Source of the DNA: C00003060 sp964440795
GTDB lineage: Bacteria; Desulfobacterota; Desulfobacteria; Desulfobacterales; C00003060
Length of the DNA: 45,846 nt
NCBI GenBank assembly: GCA_964440795.1
Contig: CAYTTQ010000010.1
Coordinates: forward strand, 1-45,846
Direction: 5' to 3'
In this document: in pieces, positions 26,116-33,354 of the stretch
Numbering within the stretch: the first letter of the stretch is position 1
Layout: every line of letters begins with the position of its first letter
The notes under the pieces: generated by a model
The model's input: only the letters and a program-made list of their open reading frames with translations
What the model was told of the DNA's origin: nothing
The model's database searches: none
Program-made: the position numbers and the translations under genes

Positions 26116-26144
26116 TCGTCTCCCTTTAGCAGCACCATTTTGGA
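26116..26144 (-). promoter_or_regulatory. Possible promoter of tmcDCBA
   Basis: On the minus strand TTGACA (plus 26139-26144), a 17-base spacer and TAAAGG. The -10 is poor and the leader to tmcD would be about 225 bases, so this is tentative. Confidence 0.25.
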
Positions 26145-26241
26145 ATGTCAATACAAATCTTTTCGGCCAGATAGCGTCACCCGCCTTTACGGCGGCACTT
26201 CTCGGCATGGCCTTACGACTCGAAACAGAGCTGGAAAGGCA

Positions 26242-26270
26242 TTGACAAAGGGTTCGTGATTAGATATGTA
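26242..26270 (+). promoter_or_regulatory. Sigma-70-type promoter of the 26.3-29.1 kb gene group
   Basis: TTGACA at 26242-26247, a 17-base spacer and TATGTA at 26265-26270, about 65 bases before the first gene. Confidence 0.6.
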
Positions 26271-26334
26271 CTCAATCGAGCATATACTTATAATGAAAAG
26301 GTAGGATGCGCTTGCGTACGGAAAGGGAGGACGC

Positions 26335-26667
26335 ATGGAACCGCTTAGAGACTACGTGGGGAAAAAGATCGAACTAAACCACGTCAAGGACGCGAAACGC
26401 TTAGGTGATTTTGGGTTTACCTGTCGGTACTTACCCGATCCTCCGGAAGACTTCGACGAATTTGAGTTCGGCACTCGCATTGGGGATCTGGACAATTTGG
26501 GGTTGATGGTCACCGTCCAGTCGATGAAAATCGTCAAGATGTTTTTTGCTTCAATCGATCCCGTCAATCCCGACATGGTAAGGGGCTTGAGCGAAGAGCA
26601 ACTCACGTATATTTTTGAGCACGCCCAAAACAAGATAACGGGGTTTCTCGATTTTATCACTGAGTAA
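26335..26667 (+). CDS. Hypothetical protein, 110 residues
   Basis: A small soluble acidic protein I do not recognise. It has no membrane segment, signal peptide or metal motif and a single cysteine (FTCRYLP near residue 30). The segment DFDEFEFGTRIGDLDNLG in the middle is strongly acidic; the C-terminal half is amphipathic and probably helical (LSEEQLTYIFEHAQNKITGF). A strong GGGAGG ribosome site and a TTGACA promoter show it is a real gene. It heads a group that continues with a PocR-domain protein, a C_GCAxxG_C_C protein and an HdrD-like selenoprotein, with a 142-base gap before the next gene. It may be a partner or sensor in that system; that is inference from position only. Confidence 0.75.
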   Translation: MEPLRDYVGKKIELNHVKDAKRLGDFGFTCRYLPDPPEDFDEFEFGTRIGDLDNLGLMVTVQSMKIVKMFFASIDPVNPDMVRGLSEEQLTYIFEHAQNKITGFLDFITE

Positions 26668-26809
26668 CAGTTACATCATAGTGACCAGGCGGCTCAATAA
26701 CAGATTTTTCTTGGATTTGATTCGCCGATATGCCATATTATGTGGGTTTGCATGGGCCATGCTCACGACAGAGCCTGATGAAAGAGCCTGATATAGGGAG
26801 GAGTTGCCG

Positions 26810-27322
26810 ATGAAGTTAACAGACCTGTTGCCCTTGGAAGAATGGGCGCGAATCGAAGAAGAAATCTGTGATCAATCGGGGCTTGATGCCTCCGTCTTCG
26901 GACCGGACGGCATGAAGATTACGAAGTTTAAGAAATGGGCCAATAGCTTATGCCCGGTTATCAAGGCCAATGAAAAGGGTCTTAGTTTCATCTGTGCCGT
27001 GGCCAATCAAACGATGACAAAAGAGGTCTCTCAAACGAAAGAGCCGCTGGTGAGCGGTTGCGATGCCGGGCTGCTTCGAATAGCGGTACCCATATGTGTC
27101 GACGATGAGTTTCTGGGAACCGTCGGGGCTTGTGGGCGCATCCTTGAGGACAACGAAGTTGAATCGTTCCTGATCAACAAGACGACCGGTATCGATGAGG
27201 ACGAGATCCGACGCTTGTCGACCGACATCCAGCCGGTATCCGCCGGCAAGGCTCAAACCATCGCGGACAACATAGACAAACGCATCAAGGATGTTGTAAA
27301 AAATTTTCAAAAGGAACCATAA
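26810..27322 (+). CDS. Stand-alone PocR ligand-binding-domain protein
   Basis: A 170-residue protein made of one PocR-type sensory domain (a PAS-like fold first seen in the propanediol regulator PocR). Typical pieces are LPLEEWARIEEEICDQSGLDASVF at the N-terminus (shown in part: LDASVFGPDG), the cysteine-containing NSLCPVIKANEKGLSFICAV, VSGCDAGLLRIAVPI, and the helical tail. Cysteines near 48, 63 and 84 may bind metal or respond to redox. It has no DNA-binding or kinase domain, so it probably signals through a partner. The ATG at 26810 has GGGAGGAG upstream. Four bases separate it from the next gene. Confidence 0.82.
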   Translation: MKLTDLLPLEEWARIEEEICDQSGLDASVFGPDGMKITKFKKWANSLCPVIKANEKGLSFICAVANQTMTKEVSQTKEPLVSGCDAGLLRIAVPICVDDEFLGTVGACGRILEDNEVESFLINKTTGIDEDEIRRLSTDIQPVSAGKAQTIADNIDKRIKDVVKNFQKEP

Positions 27323-27326
27323 AACA

Positions 27327-27839
27327 ATGAATTCAGCGCCAATGGATCAACTCGACAAAGAAATCAAAGAGGCCGCCGGCAGGGGCCTGCAGTGCAGTCA
27401 GATCATCGTTGATATCGGCCTTCGACACCTGGGCATGAGGAGTGAGTGCTTAATCAAAGGTACCGCCGGCCTGGTCGGCGCCATGGGGCTTCAAGATGCC
27501 ACTTGCGGCGCCCTGACCGGTGCCGCATCTCTCATTGCCTTTGCGGCCATCGACAGACTCGGCCACGGAATCTATCTGTTGATAGAGGAATTGGAATCCC
27601 GTTTCGCGGAACTGATTTCCGAATATCCGGGCAACACGTGTGGCGCTATCCTGGACCATGATCCGACCAAGGTTCCCATGCAGGTCTGCCCGCCGATTAT
27701 TGCCGGAGCCCTTCAAATCGCCCTGGAACTGTTGGCAGACTCGGGAATTCACGCACCGGGAGAGGAACCGGCCGAAAAGAGCAAGCCGACTTGGAAACTC
27801 GGTCTGGATGAAGAAGTCGAATCCGGCATTACGTCCTGA
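27327..27839 (+). CDS. C_GCAxxG_C_C family redox protein (DVU_1555-like)
   Basis: A 170-residue protein of the C_GCAxxG_C_C family. The motif cysteines appear as GLQCSQIIV near 22, DATCGALTGAASLI near 51 (the GCAxxG-like site), GNTCGAIL near 100 and VCPPIIAGALQIA near 117. Members are usually encoded with redox enzymes in anaerobes; the cysteine pattern suggests cluster or metal binding, but no activity is established. The ribosome site is not obvious (AAGGA is 11-13 bases upstream). It precedes the HdrD-like selenoprotein gene by 42 bases and is probably co-transcribed with it. Confidence 0.85.
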   Translation: MNSAPMDQLDKEIKEAAGRGLQCSQIIVDIGLRHLGMRSECLIKGTAGLVGAMGLQDATCGALTGAASLIAFAAIDRLGHGIYLLIEELESRFAELISEYPGNTCGAILDHDPTKVPMQVCPPIIAGALQIALELLADSGIHAPGEEPAEKSKPTWKLGLDEEVESGITS

Positions 27840-27881
27840 ACGGTGGCATAAATCATAATCCACGCTGACGGAGAAAGGTTC

Positions 27882-29090
27882 ATGGAAGCAGTCGATCTGG
27901 CCACATCTTTTAAGACCACTCTGGAAACCGGACAGGCAATGGCTTGTTTTACCTGTGCCACCTGTGTCAGTAGCTGCCCCGCTACGGGCATCGACGGCTT
28001 TGATCCGCGCAAGTTGGTCCGAATGGCCGTCCTGGGTATGGAAGAAGACCTGGTTAATGCCAGATGGCCTTGGATATGTACCATGTGCGGCCGGTGTGAC
28101 TACGTATGTCCCATGGATGTCAAAATCGGCGACCTGGTAAGAAATATCAGAAGTTTGAGGGGGCGGGAAACGGTTCCCGGCACCCTCCATAAGGGGGTGG
28201 AAACCGCGATCAAAACGGGGAACAACTTCGGCATCCCCAAAGACGATTTTGTTTTTATCATGGAAGACGTGGCGGAGGAGTTCGCTGAAGAGGAAGGCCT
28301 CAAAGATTTTGAAATGCCTTTGGACAAGCGGGACGCCAACATCCTGTGCACCGTTCATGGGAAGCTTCCCTTCGGGCAAACCGACGACATGAAGTTTTGG
28401 TGGAAGATCTTCCATGCCGCAAACGAGAGCTGGACCGTTCCGTCTGAAAACTGGGAAGGCGTGAACTGGGCACTCTACACGGGTGACGATGACGCCATGA
28501 AGACGATGGTCGGCCGAATCGTTGAAAACATGGAGAAGCTGAACGCCAAAAATCTCTTGTTTCCCGAATGAGGTCATGCCTATATGGCGACCAGGTTAGG
28601 TCTCCAGAAATGGTATCCCGAGTTTTTTGAAACGTATGGCACCTATACGGTCTTCGATCTGATGATCAAGTATATCAAAGAAGGCCGCATTCGACTCGAT
28701 AAATCAAGACACCCCCAACGGGCGACTTACCACGACCCCTGCAACTATGGGCGGAAATCGGAAATGAAGTTCGGTCACGGCTACTATGACGAACCCCGTT
28801 GGATTCTCGATCAATGCACGAATAACTGGGTGGATACATTTCCCAACAGGGCATTTCAGTTCTGCTGCGGAGCGGGCGGGGGCTCCTGGCTCACCCCTTA
28901 TAAGCAGGAGCGCGTTTACTACGGACGAAAAAAGGCCCAGCAATTAAAGGCCACTGGAGCGGATCTCTTGGTGGTCTCTTGCCACAGTTGTTACGACCAA
29001 TTTAAAAAGAGCCTCCGGGCCGAGTATCAGATGGAGGACTTGGAGGTAAAATACCTCTGGGCCATGGTGGCCGATGCCATAGTTCTTTAA
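27882..29090 (+). CDS. HdrD-like Fe-S oxidoreductase with in-frame UGA (putative selenoprotein)
   Basis: Read through one in-frame TGA (28569-28571, codon 230), this is a 402-residue HdrD/GlpC-type protein. N-terminal [4Fe-4S] motifs are CFTCATCVSSCPATG and CTMCGRCDYVCPMDV; the C-terminal CCG domain after the TGA has HDPCNYG, FCCGAGGG and SCHSCYDQ. Around the codon the protein reads NLLFPE-U-GHAYMATRLG, while both TmcB proteins in this window read MGECGHAFRSVYDRG: UGA replaces the conserved cysteine. The frame stays open for 172 further codons with family sequence, and a SECIS-like hairpin follows. No strong independent ribosome site is seen for the second part. Likely function: electron transfer between Fe-S proteins; partner unknown. 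Confidence 0.82.
28586..28605 (+). promoter_or_regulatory. Candidate bacterial SECIS hairpin in the HdrD-like gene
   Basis: Downstream of the UGA, 28586-28592 (GGCGACC) pairs with 28599-28605 (GGTCTCC) with one C-U mismatch and encloses the loop AGGTTA. The loop starts 21 bases after UGA, within the known bacterial range, and carries GGU like the E. coli fdhF element (loop AGGUCU). This would be the SelB-binding site. Confidence 0.65.
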
Positions 29091-30310
29091 GTTACTTCGA
29101 ATTTAAGCGTAGAAATGGTCTTAAATGGTGCCGTAAGCGTTATGCAGGCCCCCCCACCGGGGGCTGAGTCGATGCTCATGTGCCCTGCCACGGATTCCAA
29201 GCGCTGCTGAATACTAAACAGACCGAAGTTTTCCCCATCTTGAATCATTCCCTGTAGACCGGCGGGGTCGAATCCCACACCGTCATCGCACACGACAATC
29301 TCTAAGCACGCTTCTTTCACCGAAAGAGAAACGTCTACTTTTGTTGCCCGGGCGTGTTTTAATACATTCGCCAAGATCTCCCGGAGCGACTGAAACAAGA
29401 GCACTTGCACGTCGTCGGCCAAGGGCTTGGGCCTTTTATCGTCTTCGTACCGCACATGGAGGCCGTGTCCCCGTTCTATCTCCTTGCACAGTCCCGCCAC
29501 TGCAGGCACAAACCCAAGTTCATAAAGAACGGGCGAACCGAGTTCGGAAACCAGCGCCCGGGTGTCCTGAATGGTCCCGTCAATAAGCGCCAAGACCTCC
29601 TCGGCAAGCTCGGGCACATCTTGAACCGATGTTTGCCGGGCAAGCTCCGCCAGTCGCATCTTGGCAAATGCCAGGTTCTGTCCGATTTGATCATGCACCT
29701 CAACGGCGATGCGCCGGCGTTGTCGCTCTTCCGCCAAAGATAGTTGGGAAGCCAGGGAACGCAAATTATGCTGGTGTGCCAACAGTTTCTCTTCGGCCTT
29801 TTTATATGCGGTGATATCGCTACCGAAAACGGCAAGCTGGATAACCTTACCCGTTCCATCTTTGATGGGATAAACACTGGTTTTAAATGTCCGGCCCTGA
29901 CGTTGGTCTTCAAAAACGACGGGCGTCCCATCCCGCAAGGCCGGAGCAGCCTGTAATTTTCTGTCCTCCAAAATCTCAGGTTCGAGGAGCTCCGCCAAGT
30001 TCACCCCAACAATCTCTTGAACACCTTTCCCAAAGCGCTTCGCCGCCGTGTCGTTCAAGGCGAGGAGGGTTCCATCGGCTCTCACCAGGAACATAACCTC
30101 CGTCACCGCATTCAACAACGCACGAATTGTCTCTTCGCTCTGCCGCAGGGAATCTCTCTCCGCCCCAAGCGCCCGGTTCGCCCGCGCAATCTGCCGTGCC
30201 CGTTTTTTTTCCCCTGCCTCGAGATCCAGGTTGGCTTTCCTCAAACCCGATTCCACCTGTTTCTTCCGCGTAATGTCTCTAATAATTTCTTTGAAGACCG
30301 GCCCGACCAT
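29087..30310 (-). CDS. PAS-domain sensor histidine kinase, HisKA_3/NarX type
   Basis: A 407-residue cytoplasmic kinase: a short N-terminus that looks like the end of a PAS domain (VFKEIIRDITRKKQVE), a coiled coil (~20-60), a full PAS domain (~62-185), the HisKA_3 dimerisation segment with phospho-histidine in RRRIAVEVHDQIGQ near 212, and a HATPase domain (LREILANVLKHA N-box, DDGVGFDP G1, GLFSIQQRL, PGGGACI). No membrane segment. The ATG at 30310 is used because an ORF start further upstream would lie across the apbE terminator. No response regulator is adjacent. Its TAA stop and that of the convergent HdrD-like gene share the tetranucleotide TTAA at 29087-29090. Confidence 0.83.
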   Translation of the reverse strand: MVGPVFKEIIRDITRKKQVESGLRKANLDLEAGEKKRARQIARANRALGAERDSLRQSEETIRALLNAVTEVMFLVRADGTLLALNDTAAKRFGKGVQEIVGVNLAELLEPEILEDRKLQAAPALRDGTPVVFEDQRQGRTFKTSVYPIKDGTGKVIQLAVFGSDITAYKKAEEKLLAHQHNLRSLASQLSLAEERQRRRIAVEVHDQIGQNLAFAKMRLAELARQTSVQDVPELAEEVLALIDGTIQDTRALVSELGSPVLYELGFVPAVAGLCKEIERGHGLHVRYEDDKRPKPLADDVQVLLFQSLREILANVLKHARATKVDVSLSVKEACLEIVVCDDGVGFDPAGLQGMIQDGENFGLFSIQQRLESVAGHMSIDSAPGGGACITLTAPFKTISTLKFEVT

Positions 30311-30322
30311 TTCGCCCCGCCC

Positions 30323-30358
30323 AAAAAAATAGCCCCCGGGACGGACCCGGAGGCTATT
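30323..30358 (-). terminator. Rho-independent terminator of the rnf-apbE operon
   Basis: A 13-bp GC-rich stem (30328-30340 against 30346-30358, one G-T pair, loop of 5) followed on the minus strand by seven T. It lies 45 bases after the apbE stop and 13 bases before the kinase start, so the kinase needs read-through or an unseen promoter. Confidence 0.88.
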
Positions 30359-30402
30359 CATACTCCAAAAACAAAAGTAGAAACACACCCGCTACATGCC
30401 GC

Positions 30403-31443
30403 TTACACCGACGGCCATCCGCGAGAAGCGAGCCGTTGGTCGGCCGCCGTCAAGATCAAACACTCCGTATCGGACGTATTTTCAATAAACCGCTTACCCA
30501 CGGTCGGTTGCAAAACAAAAACACTGGTTGACAAGGCATCTGCATCCATGACATTGGCCGCCAGCACCGTCACACTATTGCTTCCCAGGGGAGATCGGCC
30601 GCTTTCGGGGCTCACGATGTGATGATAGAGCTTTTCCTTGTCAAAATAGATCTCATAGTTTCCGGACGTGGCGATGGCACCATCCACCATGGTAATGACA
30701 TCCGCGTAGGGTCCGTCCTTTTCCGGGCTTTGAACCGCCACGCGCCACGGTGTCGTGGTGTCTTTGCCGCCGATGGCCCGGATATCACCGCCCGCATTGA
30801 TCAGGCCGTGTTTAATGCCGCGGCGCCTCAAAACCTCGGCACCACAGTCGATCACATATCCCTTGGCAATCCCGTCAAGCGTAATCCCCATTCCCTCTTT
30901 TCCGAAGCGGACCTGCCGTCCGTCCACATAGAGGGCACGGCCGTCCACACATTTGAGGGTCTTGGCGACTTCGGCATCCGAAGGCGCCTTGCCATTGTCC
31001 GCAAAGTGTTTCTTGTACAAGTCCACCAGCGGCTTGACCGTGACATCAAACGCACCGCCCGTCGACTCATGGAACTTTAAAGCACGGGCGAGTACATCCA
31101 AGACCTCTCCGGGCGTATCGGAGAGGCGGCCGTCCCGATTCAGCACCCCGATAGCGGATCCCGAATCATAACGGTTTAGCAAGCGGCTTACCCTGTCCAT
31201 CTCATGGAAGGCCTTGGCGATAATGTCGTCGGCTTCATCCTGGGACGGATGCATCACCGTGACCGCCGCAAAGGTACCCATGGCCAAACGGGTTCTCGTT
31301 ACCTTGTAAAGCTTCCGATCGAAGGCCACACACTCCGAAACGGGCATCACACCACTGAATGCGAGCCCTACACCCAACATCCCGGAGTATTTCAGAAAAG
31401 TCCTTCGATCCACTGTTCCCAATCGTTCTTTTTGATCAGACAT
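30403..31443 (-). CDS. apbE: FAD:protein FMN transferase ApbE (Tat-exported)
   Basis: A 346-residue ApbE flavinyltransferase, which moves FMN from FAD onto a threonine of RnfG and RnfD. Motifs include GTFAAVTVMHPSQDEAD near 62, RLLNRYDSGSAIGVLNRDG near 90, GALDVT-like GGAFDVTVKPLVDLY, LDGIAKGYVIDCGAEVLRR near 195, and INAGGDIRAIGG near 220. A twin-arginine signal (DRRTFLKYSGMLGVGLAFSG at ~11-30) predicts export folded with FAD. The start at 31443 has GGAGGAG 6 bases upstream; an ATG 5 codons earlier overlaps that site. It follows rnfB by 21 bases in the rnf operon, where its substrates are encoded. Confidence 0.92.
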   Translation of the reverse strand: MSDQKERLGTVDRRTFLKYSGMLGVGLAFSGVMPVSECVAFDRKLYKVTRTRLAMGTFAAVTVMHPSQDEADDIIAKAFHEMDRVSRLLNRYDSGSAIGVLNRDGRLSDTPGEVLDVLARALKFHESTGGAFDVTVKPLVDLYKKHFADNGKAPSDAEVAKTLKCVDGRALYVDGRQVRFGKEGMGITLDGIAKGYVIDCGAEVLRRRGIKHGLINAGGDIRAIGGKDTTTPWRVAVQSPEKDGPYADVITMVDGAIATSGNYEIYFDKEKLYHHIVSPESGRSPLGSNSVTVLAANVMDADALSTSVFVLQPTVGKRFIENTSDTECLILTAADQRLASRGWPSV

Positions 31444-31464
31444 AGTAGTCTCCTCCAATTCTAA

Positions 31465-32328
31465 TTAAGCCGCTGCCTCCTTCAGGCGTTTTTCTTGATC
31501 CAGTTCGAATCGTTGCAGAATATGGATTTTCTTGCAAGCGGAAATACAGACCTCCTCGCATTGGGGCCCGTATTCCATACATTTCTTATGATCCACGGTA
31601 ACCACCCCGTCAATTTCGGATATGGCGTCGGCCGGACACTTGCGGATACAGGCCTTATCATGGATACACCCGCTTTTACACACCGACATAGTGACCTTGG
31701 GGCTGTCTTTCGTACTGCAGGGTATGTATACCCGGGATCCCTTCGGTATGAGTTTAATGATATCCTTGGGGCACGTATTCACGCAGGCACCACAGGCGAC
31801 ACACGCATCCGGATCAATAACCGGAAAATTTTCAATCATGGTAATCGCCTCAAACGGACACGCTTCGGCACACTCTCCGAATCCGAGACACCCGTACTGA
31901 CAATCCAGTGGACCTGCAAAGGCGATGTTGGCCGCTGAACACGTACCATAGCCGATATAATTGTACTTGGCGTGTACATTGCCCTGTACCTTCGAACAAT
32001 GAACCGCCGCCACCAAATCTTCTACGGCCCCGCCGGCCTTTCCGGTAATCTCGGCCACCTTATCGGCCACTTCTTTCTTACCCGGAAAGCAAAGGGTTGG
32101 GGGAACGTCCGGATCGTGGACAACTGCTTCAGCATATGCTTCACACCCTGGGAAGCCGCAGCCCCCTCACTGTGCGCCCGCCAAGGTGTGGAGCACTTCC
32201 TCCACCTTGGGATCCGGTTCAACATAAAACTTCTGCGCCGCCATGGCCAGGCCGATGCCGAAAAACAGCCCAATGCACCCCAGTGTGGCGACACCCGCTA
32301 AAGCGATCTTAATCAATACTGGATCCAT
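31465..32328 (-). CDS. rnfB: Rnf complex subunit B with in-frame UGA (putative selenoprotein RnfB)
   Basis: Read from the ATG at 32328 through an in-frame TGA (32167-32169, codon 54), this is a 287-residue RnfB: membrane anchor (about 5-31), then the N-terminal cluster motif GAQ-U-GGCGFPGCEAYAEA...CFPG, where homologues have GAQCGGCG, then ferredoxin-like motifs CLGFGECAEACPFEA, CVACGACVNTCPKDI, CIHDKACIRKCPADA and a last cysteine-rich segment. UGA therefore stands at the first of the four cysteines of the membrane-proximal [4Fe-4S] site. The ATG has AGGAGAGG 7 bases upstream, and the frame is otherwise intact. RnfB is the ferredoxin entry point of the Rnf complex. No rnfB lacking the UGA is seen in the window. 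Confidence 0.87.
32138..32156 (-). promoter_or_regulatory. Candidate bacterial SECIS hairpin in rnfB
   Basis: On the minus strand GCTTC (32156-32152) pairs perfectly with GAAGC (32142-32138) around the 9-base loop CCAGGGTGT. The stem starts 10 bases and the loop 15 bases after UGA, at the edge of the bacterial range, and the loop contains GGGU. Flanking CTGC and GCAG could extend the structure. Confidence 0.6.
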
Positions 32329-32382
32329 GCCTGTACCTCTCCTATTTGATAATGCAAACCCGTATAATTCTACAGAAACCCT

Positions 32383-33348
32383 CTAGTATATGGATAACCC
32401 GGAAAAGCCCAAAAATGCCAAAGCAAACAACCCGGCGGTAACAAAGGCAATGGGAAGCCCCCGAAAGCTCGGCGGTACATTGGCCAGTTCGAGCCGCTCC
32501 CTCACACAGGCCATAAGGAAAAGGGCCAGCAAAAACCCCAGTCCGGCACCCGAGGCCAGCATAAGACTTTCCCACCCGTTGTATTCGTTATCCGCCAGCA
32601 TGAGCGGGACCGCAATGGCAATGCAGTTGGCAATAACCAGAACGAGATATACGCCAAAGGCCTTAAACAATGTCGGGTTGACCTTCCTGAGAATGGTATC
32701 CACCCCTTGAACGGAGAGGGACACCAGACCGATGAACACCACAATATTAAGAAAAGTCAGCTGGTAGGGCTTCAGGACAAATTGGTATAACGCCCAGGCC
32801 ATCATCGCCGCAAACACGATCACGATGGTAAATACCACGCCCATACCGATGGCCGTGCCCCGCCGTTGAGACGTACCGAAAAACACACAGAGACCCAGGT
32901 ACTTGGTAAAAACGAAGTTCTGGATGAGTGCGGCCCCCAGCAAGATGGTCATTAGGATACCGAAATAGAGCTTCTGAGCAGTCAGTGTGGCCGCCCCCAG
33001 ATTCTGACCTTCCGACATGATATCCGTCAGACTTATGACGTGGGGCTCACCCTGGTTCAGAGGGGCCCCGAAGGTAAGGGTGAGCGTGGTCTGATCGGAA
33101 CTCAACGTCGCTTCTTTTATTTGCAACTTGATGTCCGGATCCGGCTTTTCATAAGCGGAGAAATTGCTCACGTCCGTTGCCCAGGCCTCTTCCACGGGTC
33201 CCGCGAAGGTCACCACGACTTTGTCGTCGTCCTTGAATTCCGTTTTCTTGACAAACTCATGCCCGGTTTCACAACCGGTCAAGAGAAACGAAACCAAAAA
33301 GATTCCCATCAACCATTGATATCGTCGAAGTCCGTTCATACCATTCAT
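32383..33348 (-). CDS. rnfA: Rnf complex subunit A with N-terminal lipoprotein-like domain
   Basis: A 321-residue protein whose C-terminal ~195 residues are a normal six-helix RnfA: IQNFVFTKYLGLCVFFG near 142, VFIGLVSLSVQGVDTILRK near 206, VIANCIAIAVPLMLA near 240. Normal RnfA proteins have about 190 residues. The extra N-terminal ~125 residues begin with a lipoprotein signal (hydrophobic WLMGIFLVSFLL, lipobox LTGC with Cys26) and continue as a beta-rich, Ig-like domain (VVVTFAGPVEEAWA; TTLTLTFGAPLNQG; ISLTDIMSEG). The fusion would place a lipid-anchored domain outside the membrane next to the channel. The frame is continuous, and the ribosome site is at the fused start. A second ATG lies three codons in. 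Confidence 0.88.
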   Translation of the reverse strand: MNGMNGLRRYQWLMGIFLVSFLLTGCETGHEFVKKTEFKDDDKVVVTFAGPVEEAWATDVSNFSAYEKPDPDIKLQIKEATLSSDQTTLTLTFGAPLNQGEPHVISLTDIMSEGQNLGAATLTAQKLYFGILMTILLGAALIQNFVFTKYLGLCVFFGTSQRRGTAIGMGVVFTIVIVFAAMMAWALYQFVLKPYQLTFLNIVVFIGLVSLSVQGVDTILRKVNPTLFKAFGVYLVLVIANCIAIAVPLMLADNEYNGWESLMLASGAGLGFLLALFLMACVRERLELANVPPSFRGLPIAFVTAGLFALAFLGFSGLSIY

Positions 33349-33354
33349 AGCCCT

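Larger units (their letters stand above)
25885..26334. other. Intergenic region between divergent tmcD and the 110-residue protein gene
   Basis: 450 bases. It contains the leader of tmcDCBA (possible promoter at 26116-26144), the promoter at 26242-26270, a small CCGCC-TTTAC-GGCGG hairpin at 26181-26195, and a 12-base direct repeat GTCACCCGCCTT at 26062 and 26176. I see no gene and no good sigma-54 site. Confidence 0.5.

Noticed and set aside
28584..29090. A separate 168-residue Fe-S protein starting at 28584
   Set aside because: It lacks its own good ribosome site, has only half a domain, and is in the same frame as the upstream part across one TGA; the joined protein matches HdrD-like proteins from end to end.
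31465..32070. A short 201-residue RnfB starting at an internal methionine (32070)
   Set aside because: It would lose the membrane anchor and first cluster; the upstream frame encodes both, with a strong ribosome site and only the UGA in between.
32022..32294. Open frame on the minus strand overlapping the start of rnfB
   Set aside because: Other frame of the rnfB N-terminal region; arginine- and tryptophan-rich with no domain.
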